Position numbers and translations under genes: made by a program. DNA of 64,000 nt from Actinomadura syzygii (lineage in GTDB: Bacteria > Actinomycetota > Actinomycetes > Streptosporangiales > Streptosporangiaceae). The notes beneath the pieces were generated by a model, which was given only the letters and a program-made list of their open reading frames with translations, did not search any database and was not told the DNA's origin. Positions 8,166 to 15,797 of the stretch are shown here, piece after piece; within the stretch, counting starts at the first letter, position 1; every line of letters starts with the position of its first letter. Where the stretch lies: positions 248,001 to 312,000 of the forward strand of contig NZ_VSFF01000003.1 in NCBI RefSeq assembly GCF_008085905.1, written 5' to 3'.

Positions 8166-9125
8166 CTATTCACGGTGATCGGCCTTGTGCGACCCGTGAT
8201 CGCCGGGAATCGTCGTGTTTCCGTCCTCGGCGGGGGCCGTCCCGCCGCGCTCGGCCGCGCGCTCCTCGAGCTCGGCGTTCAGCTCCGCGCCGAGCAGGAT
8301 CGCCAGGTTCGTGATCCACAGCCAGATCAGGAACACGATGATCCCGGCCAGGCTGCCGTAGGTCTTGTTGTAGGACGAGAACCCCGACACGTACAGCGCG
8401 AACAGCCCCGACGCCGCCAGCCACAGCAGGATCGCCAGGATCCCGCCGGGCGTCACCCACCGGAAGCGGTGCCTGGTGCTGGGCGCCGCCCAGTACAGCA
8501 GCGAGAACAGGAACGCCACGATCAGCAGCAGCACCGGCCACTTCGCGATGTTCCACGCGGTGACGGCCTGGGAGCCCAGCCCGAGCAGGTCGCCCGCCTC
8601 GCGCGCCAGCGGACCCGACACCACCACCGCGATCACCGATGCCGACAGCAGCACCAGCGAGACCAGCGTGAGCGCCACCCGGAGCGGGACGGTCTTCCAG
8701 AACGGCCGCTCCTCCGGGACGTCGTAGACGACGTTGGCGGCGCGCATGAACGCCCCGACATACCCCGACGCCGACCAGATCGCCGCGCCGAGCCCGACGA
8801 GCGCGACCGCGCCCGCCCCGGCGCGGTTGCCCTGGAGTTGGTCGATCGAGCTGACCAGGACCTGCTTCACCGACCCTGGCGCGATCTTCCCGGCGCTGTC
8901 GATGAGGTCCGCGGTGACCGACCGTCCGGCGAGCCCGACCAGCGACACCACCACCAGCATCGCCGGGAAGATCGACAGGACGGAGTAGTAGGTGAGCGCG
9001 GCGGCCCAGTCGGACAGGTTGTCGCGCTGATATCCGGCGAAGGCGCGTTTCAGCGCCTGCCACCACGACCCTGCGGGCAGGGCCAGCGGCCTACCGGGTG
9101 CGCCCTTGGCGGGGGTGGCGCCCAT
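8166..9125 (-). CDS. YihY/BrkB-type inner membrane protein
   Basis: The 319-residue protein has the YihY/virulence factor BrkB layout of six membrane helices. The N-terminal amphipathic KRAFAGYQRDNLSDWAAALT leads into YYSVLSIFPAMLVVVSL. Later landmarks are WSASGYVGAFMRAANVVYDV and the C-terminal YGSLAGIIVFLIWLWITNLA helix. A charged cytoplasmic tail follows. The function in bacteria is unsettled; members are envelope proteins once annotated as RNase BN. The start at 9125 gives the family N-terminus. It follows the DUF3618 gene by 14 bases and shares its operon. Confidence 0.92.
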   Translation of the reverse strand: MGATPAKGAPGRPLALPAGSWWQALKRAFAGYQRDNLSDWAAALTYYSVLSIFPAMLVVVSLVGLAGRSVTADLIDSAGKIAPGSVKQVLVSSIDQLQGNRAGAGAVALVGLGAAIWSASGYVGAFMRAANVVYDVPEERPFWKTVPLRVALTLVSLVLLSASVIAVVVSGPLAREAGDLLGLGSQAVTAWNIAKWPVLLLIVAFLFSLLYWAAPSTRHRFRWVTPGGILAILLWLAASGLFALYVSGFSSYNKTYGSLAGIIVFLIWLWITNLAILLGAELNAELEERAAERGGTAPAEDGNTTIPGDHGSHKADHRE

Positions 9126-9139
9126 GACCGGCCTCCCGC

Positions 9140-9769
9140 TCAGAGAGACGAACGACGGCGTCCGCCCCGCCCCGGAACCCGCCCGCGCATCCCGCCCGAC
9201 ATCCCACCGGCCGTTCCGCCGCGCATCTTCCCGGGCATCTTCCCGGGCATCCGGGAGCGGACACCGGCGGGCATCCGGCCGAGCATCCCACCGGGCGACT
9301 TGCCGGGCATCCGCGAGCTGATGGCCGAGGGCATCCACGCCGGCGCCCAAGAGGGCGTCCGCGTGGCCTGCCGGCCCAGCCGTCCGGTCATCCGCCGCGT
9401 GCGGACACGCAGGCCGGGGCCGCTGCGTCCGGAGCCGCGCAGCCGGTCCGGCATCGCGACGGCGCGGCCGCCTCCGCCGGACGAGCGGCGGCTGCGGAAC
9501 CACACCGCGCCGAGCGCGGCGGCGCCCACCCCGGCGGCCCCGATACCGGCCCATCTGCCGCCCTGCCAGGCGGCGACGTCCCTGGCCCGCGCGGCGGCGT
9601 CGGCCGCGCGTTCGCGGACCTGCTCCGCCTTCTCCCTGGCCAGGGCCTTCACGTCGGCCTTGGCGGCGAGCTGCTCCACCGTCTCGCCCAGGTCGTGGCG
9701 GGCGCGGTCGACGTCCTCGCGCAGCTCCGCCGTTCCGGCGGCCGCGCCGTGCTTGCCCTGCGTGGTCAT
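9140..9769 (-). CDS. DUF3618-domain membrane protein with Met/Gly-rich tail
   Basis: The 209-residue protein begins with a DUF3618 domain (about residues 12-75: LREDVDRARHDLGETVEQLA, then an Ala-rich amphipathic helix). One membrane helix follows near 78-95 (GIGAAGVGAAALGAVWF). The last roughly 90 residues are low complexity with repeated MPG, GKM and GGM units and many Arg residues, an unusual basic, Met-rich tail. DUF3618 proteins usually sit beside Holin-X and YihY-like genes in actinomycetes and are thought to act in the envelope. Its start overlaps the Holin-X stop in ATGA, so it is translationally coupled. Confidence 0.85.
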   Translation of the reverse strand: MTTQGKHGAAAGTAELREDVDRARHDLGETVEQLAAKADVKALAREKAEQVRERAADAAARARDVAAWQGGRWAGIGAAGVGAAALGAVWFRSRRSSGGGGRAVAMPDRLRGSGRSGPGLRVRTRRMTGRLGRQATRTPSWAPAWMPSAISSRMPGKSPGGMLGRMPAGVRSRMPGKMPGKMRGGTAGGMSGGMRGRVPGRGGRRRSSL

Positions 9770-10302
9770 CGGTGCGTCGCCCTCTCCTTGAGCTCGGCCA
9801 TCGTCTGCCTGGCCTCGCCCATCGCCTGTTCCGGTTTGGGCGGCGTGGCGCGTCTGGCCTGGGCCCGGCCGAGGATCGCGAGGACGCCCGCGACCAGCAT
9901 CAGGAACCCGCCGATGATCAGCGCCGCCGCCCACACCGGCAGCGCCACCGCGATCGCGGCGACCGCGGCCGCCAGCAGCACCGCCACCCCGTACAGGGCG
10001 ACGAGCGCGGCGCCGCCGAGCATGCCCGCGCCGGTCCCGGCGTGCCGGGCCTTGTCCTTCAGCTCGGCCGCCGCCAGCCGCATCTCGGCGCGCATCAGCT
10101 CCGAGACCTGCTGCGCCGCCTGCTTGACCAGCTCACCCGTCCCGGCCTCGTGGCGCCCGTCCCGCCCGGGGCGCGCGCCGTTCAACTCAGGGGCGCCGCC
10201 CGGGTCGTGCCGGTGCGCGCCCGGCATCCCGGACCCGGTCCCGGCCCCTGCCGTTGTTCCGGCCTCGGTCTCGCCGTCGTATGTCGGCCGCACGATGCTC
10301 AT
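9766..10302 (-). CDS. Actinobacterial Holin-X family membrane protein (DUF1469-like)
   Basis: The 178-residue protein matches the Putative Actinobacterial Holin-X/phage holin superfamily III pattern. A charged N-terminus leads to TGELVKQAAQQVSELMRAEM near residue 60, an amphipathic AELKDKARHAG helix, then two membrane helices (about 95-150) and a charged cytoplasmic tail. Despite the name these are chromosomal envelope proteins, not lysis genes; no phage genes are nearby. ATG at 10302 is preferred over the in-frame ATG at 10320. It heads a minus-strand operon with DUF3618, YihY and GNAT genes and has a SigB-like promoter upstream. Confidence 0.85.
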   Translation of the reverse strand: MSIVRPTYDGETEAGTTAGAGTGSGMPGAHRHDPGGAPELNGARPGRDGRHEAGTGELVKQAAQQVSELMRAEMRLAAAELKDKARHAGTGAGMLGGAALVALYGVAVLLAAAVAAIAVALPVWAAALIIGGFLMLVAGVLAILGRAQARRATPPKPEQAMGEARQTMAELKERATHR

Positions 10303-10362
10303 CGCCTCCGGCCCCCTCACGTGCTCGTCGCGAAGCTCGCTGAAAGAAGGTCGCCGAAACCC

Positions 10363-10386
10363 GTTCCCTCTGCTGGGCGGCTAAAC
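10363..10386 (-). promoter_or_regulatory. Possible SigB/SigF-like promoter of the Holin-X operon
   Basis: Reading the minus strand, GTTT (10386-10383) is followed after 14 bases by GGGAAC (10368-10363), about 60 bases before the Holin-X start. The general-stress sigma consensus in actinomycetes is a GTTT-like -35 and a GGGTAC/T -10; the A in position 4 weakens the match. Confidence 0.35.
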
Positions 10387-10421
10387 GTCACCGCCCGCCA
10401 GGGGAGGCGGCCGGGACGGGG

Positions 10422-11546
10422 TCAGGCGGTGGTGAGCCAGCGGACGCGGTGCGCCTCGGTCGGGTCCGGGGTCTCCCAGCGGCGGACGAGCCGGTCGACC
10501 ACCGCGTCCGGAACGGGCGAGGGCCGCCCCCGGTTCCGGTCGCGGACCACCTCCGGCGGCGCCTCCAGCGCCACCACCTCCACCCGCCCCCGGTACCCGG
10601 CGATCAGCCCCGCGCACGCCTCGCGCTGCGACCGCGACACGTTCGTGGCGTTCCACACGAACGACCGCCCGGCGCGCAGGTGCCCGCGGGCCTGCTCGTG
10701 CGCCGCCGCCGCGACCGCCCGCTGGTCCCCGGCGGGGGACACGCCGAGCTCGGCGCGCAGCCGGTCCAGGCTGACGACCGGGACGTCCGGGCGGTGCGCG
10801 GCGATCCAGTGGTCCTTGCCGACGCCCGGCAGCCCCGACAGGATCGTCGCGGTCAGCCGCGTGTCGTCGTAGGCGGCGTAGCCGGGGTCGCGGCCGGGCT
10901 TGCGGAAGTACCAGAACCGCGCGTGGTCGGACGGGAACGCGCGCGGCCCGTCCAGGCAGCCCTCCTCCGCGCAGTAATCGCCGTACAGCGCGACGTTGTC
11001 CAGCAGCTCGGCCGCGTCGGGGCACACGCGGCCGAGGATGTCGGCCGACGCCAGCAGCACCAGGTCGTCGTTGCGGGCCAGGAGACTGACGCGGAACACG
11101 ATCCGCTGCAGGTCGGGGCGCTCCAGCGCCCAGAACGGCACCTGGTGGTGGCGGATCAGCGCGGCGACGTGCTCGCGCCACTCCACCGGCGCGCCGAGCT
11201 CCCACAGGATCCGCCGCGCCATCAGGTCGCCGCGCCGGGAGTGGCCGCGCGCGGTGATCCGGCCGCCGTCGTCCAGGGCGGTGCAGTGCGGCTTGGCGAC
11301 GTCGTGCATCAGCACGGCCGCGAACAGCCGCGTCCGCTCCCCGCGCGGCCGGGACCGCCACTGCGGCATCGCCGCGAGCGCCTCGCACGCCATCCGGGTG
11401 TGGGTCTCCACGTCGCCCTCGCCGTGGAACACCGCGTCCTGCGGGACGCCCGCCAGGTCCCGGACCCAGCCGAACGCGTCGCGGACCCGGTCCCAGTCCA
11501 GGGCCCAGCCCGGCGGCTCCGGGCACAGCTCATCGAACACCCGCAT
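10422..11546 (-). CDS. HD-Pnk-like nucleic-acid end-healing enzyme (HD phosphohydrolase + polynucleotide kinase)
   Basis: The 374-residue protein fuses an N-terminal HD domain to a C-terminal P-loop kinase. HD residues visible are His49, the His81-Asp82 pair in AAVLMHDVAK, His102 and His133-His134. The kinase has SGLPGVGKD at 237-245, with Asp instead of the usual Ser/Thr after the P-loop Lys, and VWNATNVSRSQR near 298. This architecture matches Runella slithyformis HD-Pnk, which removes 2',3' phosphates and phosphorylates 5'-OH ends. The gene overlaps the upstream RNA ligase by 17 bases, which supports a joint heal-and-seal function. Activity here is inferred. Confidence 0.82.
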   Translation of the reverse strand: MRVFDELCPEPPGWALDWDRVRDAFGWVRDLAGVPQDAVFHGEGDVETHTRMACEALAAMPQWRSRPRGERTRLFAAVLMHDVAKPHCTALDDGGRITARGHSRRGDLMARRILWELGAPVEWREHVAALIRHHQVPFWALERPDLQRIVFRVSLLARNDDLVLLASADILGRVCPDAAELLDNVALYGDYCAEEGCLDGPRAFPSDHARFWYFRKPGRDPGYAAYDDTRLTATILSGLPGVGKDHWIAAHRPDVPVVSLDRLRAELGVSPAGDQRAVAAAAHEQARGHLRAGRSFVWNATNVSRSQREACAGLIAGYRGRVEVVALEAPPEVVRDRNRGRPSPVPDAVVDRLVRRWETPDPTEAHRVRWLTTA

Positions 11547-12318
11547 ACAGCACCTCCGGGTCGGCGAGGCCGTTGGCGACGATCGGCCGGTCCTGCCAGT
11601 GCGTCCCCGCGTCCAGGATCGCCGTGAGGAAGGTCGGCCGGACCCACTTGTAGCGGTCGACCGTTGTGCCGCCCTCCTCCACCTTGATGTAGAGGCCCTC
11701 CATCTCCTCCGCGGAGTCGGACTCGGCGGCGGCGCGGTCGGGGTCGGCGCCGCCCGCCGCCGCGGCGGCGCGCAGCGCGTCCCGCCACCGCGGGGTGCGG
11801 CACGTCGAGGGCCCGGCGAGCGCGGTCAGCGCCGCCAGGTCCGGCAGCGGCCCCTCGTACAGGACGGGCACAGACACCACCGGCGTCCCGGCCAGCAGCT
11901 CACGCCGCGCCGCCGTCGACAGGAACGTCCCGTCCGACAGGTCCAGCACGTCGAACTCGCAGAAGTAGTGGGGGAGCGCGTCGTAGAAGACGGTGTGCTT
12001 GGCGTACAGCCATTCCCCGTACAGCACGTACCGATCGCCGAGCCGCTCCCGCAGGACGTGCTGGACGGACGCCGCCCACGCCTTCAACGGCCCGAACTGG
12101 CGCTCGCGGGGCCCGCCGGTCAGGTAGTGGCCGCGGCTCTGCAGCCGGAGCTCCCCGGCCGGGGTGAAGCTGATCCCGGCGTTGGCGCCGTCGAGCTTCT
12201 CCTCCACGACCAGGTACCGCCCCGCGACGTCCGCGAACGGCACGGCGGCGAGGTCGTGGTCGCCGGGCTGGAGCCGGGACCCTTCGATGTGCCGGGTCCG
12301 GGGGTACTTGCGGAGCAT
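11530..12318 (-). CDS. RNA ligase (Rnl2-like nucleotidyltransferase)
   Basis: The 262-residue protein carries nucleotidyltransferase motifs in order: motif I EEKLDGANAGI with Lys41 as the predicted AMP-accepting residue, motif III VLYGEWLYAKHT, motif IV EEMEGLYIKVEE and motif V DRYKWVRPTF. It is compact, without an obvious C-terminal accessory domain, as in the small bacterial Rnl groups. It would seal 3'-OH and 5'-PO4 RNA ends via an AMP intermediate. It is translated just ahead of, and overlaps, the HD-Pnk-like gene, which can generate exactly those ends. The start is the ATG at 12318; the upstream ATG at 12354 adds a Ser/Arg stretch with no family support. Confidence 0.86.
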   Translation of the reverse strand: MLRKYPRTRHIEGSRLQPGDHDLAAVPFADVAGRYLVVEEKLDGANAGISFTPAGELRLQSRGHYLTGGPRERQFGPLKAWAASVQHVLRERLGDRYVLYGEWLYAKHTVFYDALPHYFCEFDVLDLSDGTFLSTAARRELLAGTPVVSVPVLYEGPLPDLAALTALAGPSTCRTPRWRDALRAAAAAGGADPDRAAAESDSAEEMEGLYIKVEEGGTTVDRYKWVRPTFLTAILDAGTHWQDRPIVANGLADPEVLYAGVR

Positions 12319-12402
12319 GCCGACCGTTGTAAGGGACCGCCGCCGCCCCGCCAACCGGTTTTCCCACCCGAACGGCCGCAGACGGGGGCCGGGCGGGCGG
12401 GT

Positions 12403-13794
12403 TCAGCGGTTGGGGACGGCGCGGGTCAGCGCGAGCGCCGCCACCCACAGCGCGACGCTCGCCCACGCCAGCGCGTGCAGCCCGGACGCGAACTCCCCGG
12501 GCAGCGACGCGGGCCCGGCGACCGCCCCGAACACCGCGACGCCGAGCGCGGTCCCGACCTGCCGGGCGGTGTTGTTGAAGCCCCCGGCGAGCCCGGCGTG
12601 CGCGGGCGGGACGGCGCGCATCGACGCGGCGACCACGGCGGTGACGATCAGGCCGTCGCCGATCCCGACGGCGAGCAGCGCGGGCAGCAGCGGCCCGTAG
12701 CCGCCGTCGCCGCCCGCGCCGAGCAGCGACAGGCATCCCGCGGCGGCGATCGCGGCGCCCGCGCCGAGCGGGAGGCGGGTGCCGTACCGGGCGGTGAGGC
12801 GTCCGCTGACCGGGGCGAGCAGCGCCAGCGGCACCGCCATCGGCAGCAGCATCGCGCCCGCCGTGAACGCGGACCGGTGCCCGGCCTGCTGCAGCTCCAG
12901 CGTCGCGACGAACAGGATCCCGTTGGTCACCAGGTTCATGATCAGCGCGATGGCGGCGGCGCCGAGGAACGCCGGGGCGCGCAGCAGCCCGCCGGGCAGC
13001 ATCGGCGCGGCGGCGCGCCGCTCGGCGACCGCGAACCCCGCGGCGGCCGCGACGCTCGCATCGGCGGCGATGACGGCGGCGGCGCGGTGGCCGTGGCCCG
13101 CGGCGATGACCGTCCACACCAGGCCGCCAAGGACAAGCGGGGCGAGGAGCGTCCCGGCGCGGTCCAGCGGCACGTCCGCGCGCGGGGCCCGGCCCGGGTC
13201 GCCGACCAGGGCCCGCACCCCGACCGCCGCGGCCACCACGATCGGCACGTTCAGCAGGAAGATCCACCGCCACCCCGCCGAGTCGACCAGGACCCCGCCG
13301 AGCAGCGGCCCGGCGGGCAGCGCCGTCGACGACACGCCCGCCCACACCCCGAGCGCCCGCGCCTGCTCGGCCCGCCCCGGATACAGGGCGGTGATCAGCG
13401 CGAGGCTGCCGGGCAGCAGCAGCGCGGCGCCCGCCCCCTGCACCGCCCGCGCCGCGATCAGCGGGCCCGCGCCGGGCGCCGCGCCGCAGGCCAGGGACCC
13501 GGCGCCGAACAGCGCGAGGCCGAGCAGCGTGGTGCGGCGGTGCCCGATCCGGTCGCCGAGCGCGCCGCCGCCGAGCAGCAGCCCGGCGATCGCGACGGCG
13601 TACCCGTCCACGACGCCCTGCAGCGCGGGCAGTCCGGTGCCGAGCGCCCGCCCGATGCCGGGGAGGGCGACGTTGACGACCGTCACGTCCAGCAGGACCA
13701 GGAACATCCCGGCGCACAGCACGGCCAGCGTCGCGCCGCGCCGGGGCGCGGGCCCGGCCTGCGCGGCGCGGGGCGGGGAGGTGGGAGCGGTCAT
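12403..13794 (-). CDS. MFS transporter, DHA2-like drug exporter
   Basis: The 463-residue protein has the EmrB/QacA (DHA2) arrangement of about 14 membrane helices. It shows LLDVTVVNVALPGIGRALG (motif D1) in helix 1, GGALGDRIGHRRTTLLG (motif A) in loop 2-3, and GPLLGGVLVDSAGWRWIFLLN (motif C) in helix 5. Such proteins export drugs or toxic metabolites using the proton gradient. No adjacent repressor is visible; the neighbour upstream on the same strand is a decayed sigma locus. Confidence 0.88.
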   Translation of the reverse strand: MTAPTSPPRAAQAGPAPRRGATLAVLCAGMFLVLLDVTVVNVALPGIGRALGTGLPALQGVVDGYAVAIAGLLLGGGALGDRIGHRRTTLLGLALFGAGSLACGAAPGAGPLIAARAVQGAGAALLLPGSLALITALYPGRAEQARALGVWAGVSSTALPAGPLLGGVLVDSAGWRWIFLLNVPIVVAAAVGVRALVGDPGRAPRADVPLDRAGTLLAPLVLGGLVWTVIAAGHGHRAAAVIAADASVAAAAGFAVAERRAAAPMLPGGLLRAPAFLGAAAIALIMNLVTNGILFVATLELQQAGHRSAFTAGAMLLPMAVPLALLAPVSGRLTARYGTRLPLGAGAAIAAAGCLSLLGAGGDGGYGPLLPALLAVGIGDGLIVTAVVAASMRAVPPAHAGLAGGFNNTARQVGTALGVAVFGAVAGPASLPGEFASGLHALAWASVALWVAALALTRAVPNR

Positions 13795-13860
13795 GCCCCC
13801 ACGCTGCCCCCGGGACGTTTCGCCGCCCCTCGAACCATGCCCGCATCCGGCCCGCGTGTG

Positions 13861-14483
13861 TCACAGGCGGGCCGCGCGGCCGTTGAGGTAGCGCTGCTCG
13901 GGGACGCTGTGCGTGCGCCGGGCCGCCGCCCGGTACACCTCCCGCGCCCGGCGGCGTCCCCGGACATCTCCAGCAGGTGCGCGCGGACGGCGAGCAGCCG
14001 GTGCAGGGTCCGCGCGAGCCGGATCGCCTCGGCGGCCAGCTCCCCGCGGAACAGCCGCGTGCCCGCCGTGGCCGTGTACCCCTCGCCGAACACCAGGTAG
14101 AGGACGTGCGGGACGGCGGCCAGGCGCGCGTCGCGGTCGCCGGGCGCGGGCATCCGGAACGGGACGCCGCTGTCGCGGATCCGCCGCTTGGCCCGGCTGA
14201 TCCGCTGCCCCATCGTCGCCTCCGGGACGAGGAACGCGCGGGCGATCTCCCCGGTCCTCAGCCCGCCGACCGAGCGGAGCGTCAGCGCGACCTGCTGCTC
14301 CGGGGACAGCACCGGGTGGCAGCACAGGAACAGCAGGATCAGCGTGTCGTCGCCGTCCGGCGGCCGGTCGGCGGGCGAGCCGCGCGGTGATCTCCGACGC
14401 GCGGTCGAAGCCGTCGCACTCGACGATCGTGTACCGGGCGAGGACCTCGGCGGTCTCGGCGTAGGGGCCGCCGCCGCGCCTTC
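13861..14483 (-). pseudogene. Decayed YCII + ECF56 sigma factor locus
   Basis: Read on the minus strand, the segment starts with a YCII-like fragment, GPYAETAEVLARYTIVECDG. It then switches frame near 14360 into the middle of an ECF56-type sigma factor (LFLCCHPVLSPEQQVALTL, then ATMGQRISRAKRRI and VLYLVFGEGYTA). Near 13960 it switches frame again into the sigma C-terminus (REVYRAAARRTHSVPEQRYL), stopping at 13861. The YCII N-terminus, the sigma region 2 and much of the sigma C-terminal domain are missing. The intact counterpart pair at 22663-24248 gives the comparison. At least two deletions or frameshifts are needed, so no functional product is expected. Confidence 0.72.
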
Positions 14484-14519
14484 GACACCTTCCAGCCCGC
14501 ACGGGCCGAACTCGGGGCG

Positions 14520-14870
14520 TCAGGGTTCGGCCGGGAGCTCGATCCATTCCAGCGCCCACTGGTTGAGGTCGAGGAGGACCCTGCCGAGCGCGGCGCCCTT
14601 CTCGGTCAGCCGGTACTCGATCCGCACCGGGGTGGTGGGCCGCACGTCGCGTTCGACGAGCCCGTCGGCTTCGAGGTCCTTCAACCGCTGCGACAGCAGC
14701 TTGTGGGTCATGTCCGGGACGGCCGCCGCGATGTCGCTGAACCGGGTCGCGCCGCCGAGGAGCGCGCGCAGCACGGTCGCGGCCCAGCGGCGGCCGATCA
14801 TGTCCATCGCCGCGGCGTAGTACGGGCAGTACGGCCGGAGGTCCTCGACGTCCAATCGGCGGTGTGACAT
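14520..14870 (-). CDS. HxlR-family transcriptional regulator
   Basis: The 116-residue winged-helix protein has the HxlR signature: an N-terminal CPYYAAAMDMIGRRWAATVL segment, then LLGGATRFSDIAAAVPDMTH as the recognition helix region and LSQRLKDLEADGLVERDV. The wing is RIEYRLTEKGAALG. HxlR regulators respond to aldehydes, quinones or disulfide stress, often through an N-terminal Cys; Cys13 here is in the right region. The ATG at 14870 gives the usual N-terminus; an in-frame ATG at 14924 would run through the operator region. It is divergent from the MBL-fold/quinone reductase operon and likely represses it and itself. Confidence 0.9.
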   Translation of the reverse strand: MSHRRLDVEDLRPYCPYYAAAMDMIGRRWAATVLRALLGGATRFSDIAAAVPDMTHKLLSQRLKDLEADGLVERDVRPTTPVRIEYRLTEKGAALGRVLLDLNQWALEWIELPAEP

Positions 14871-14890
14871 GATCCACTCTCCGGAGTTTC

Positions 14891-14920
14891 TATCTTTAAG
14901 ATACCTTCCATCCTTAGGAT
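14891..14920. promoter_or_regulatory. Tandem HxlR-type operator palindromes
   Basis: Two short inverted repeats lie in the 78-base divergent intergenic region: TATCTTTAAGATA at 14891-14903 (perfect arms around one base) and ATCCTTAGGAT at 14910-14920. Their centres are 18 bases apart. HxlR proteins usually bind such A/T-rich palindromes between divergent genes. Confidence 0.6.
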
Positions 14921-14948
14921 ACAAGGTGATCGTCTAAGGAGTCAGGCC

Positions 14949-15797
14949 ATGCCCGAGTCGAGTACGGCGGCGCTGTCGTACGAGGTGTTCGTGTCCGAGC
15001 CGATCCCCACCACCGGCACCCTGCCGACCGGGGCGCCGCAGATGTGGTCGCCGCTGTCGACCACCCTCATCTCCGGTGACACGGACGCGGTCCTGGTCGA
15101 TCCGCCGTTCACGGTCGAGCAGACCCGCCTGGTCGGCGACTGGGTGGAACGCTCCGGCAAGCGGCTGGCCCACATCTACATCACCCACGGCCACGGCGAT
15201 CACTGGTTCGGCGCGGCGCCGCTGGCCGGGCGCTTCCCCGGGGCGCGGGTCCACGCCACCGAGGGCACCGTCCGGCTCATGCGCGCCTCGGCGACCGGAC
15301 GGCGCAAGGAGTTCTGGGACGGCCTGTTCCCCGGCCAGCTCCCCGACATCGAGGTGTCCGCCCGGGTGCTCCCGGCCGACGGCCTCACCCTGGAGGGACA
15401 CGCGCTGCGCGCGGTCGAGGTCGGGCACAGCGACTGCGACGACTCCACGGTGCTGCACGTCCCCGCGCTCGGACTGGTCGTCGCGGGCGACGTCGCCTAC
15501 AACAACCTCCACCAGTACCTCGCCGACGGCGGGCTCGACGGCGGCATCGACGCCTGGCTCCGCGCCATCGACACCGTGCGCGACCTGCGTCCGACCGCCG
15601 TGGTCGCCGGGCACAAGGACGCCTCACGTGCCGACGACCCGCGCATCCTCGACGAGACCGCCGAATACCTGCGCACCGCCCGCCGGGTGCTCGACGACAA
15701 GCCCGCGGCGCGGACGTTCTTCGACGAGATGACCCGCCGCTACCCCGACCGGCTCAACCCCGGCACCGTCTGGCTCAACGCGCAGAGGCTGGCCTGA
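14949..15797 (+). CDS. MBL-fold metallo-hydrolase
   Basis: The 282-residue protein is a metallo-beta-lactamase-fold hydrolase. The metal motif THGHGDHWFG gives His80, His82, Asp84 and His85, and later metal ligands are plausible in EVGHSDCDDST and VVAGHKDAS. The fold opens with a dual-beta segment containing TLISGDTDAVLVDPPF. Family members include lactonases, glyoxalase-type enzymes and quorum-quenching hydrolases; the exact substrate is unknown. The ATG follows an AAGGA site at 14936-14940. The stop overlaps the next start by one base, so it is coupled to the quinone reductase gene and probably controlled by the divergent HxlR regulator. Confidence 0.9.
   Translation: MPESSTAALSYEVFVSEPIPTTGTLPTGAPQMWSPLSTTLISGDTDAVLVDPPFTVEQTRLVGDWVERSGKRLAHIYITHGHGDHWFGAAPLAGRFPGARVHATEGTVRLMRASATGRRKEFWDGLFPGQLPDIEVSARVLPADGLTLEGHALRAVEVGHSDCDDSTVLHVPALGLVVAGDVAYNNLHQYLADGGLDGGIDAWLRAIDTVRDLRPTAVVAGHKDASRADDPRILDETAEYLRTARRVLDDKPAARTFFDEMTRRYPDRLNPGTVWLNAQRLA

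Noticed and set aside
9766..10302. Possible phage holin/lysis gene
   Set aside because: It is the chromosomal actinobacterial Holin-X family with YihY and DUF3618 neighbours; no phage genes are present.
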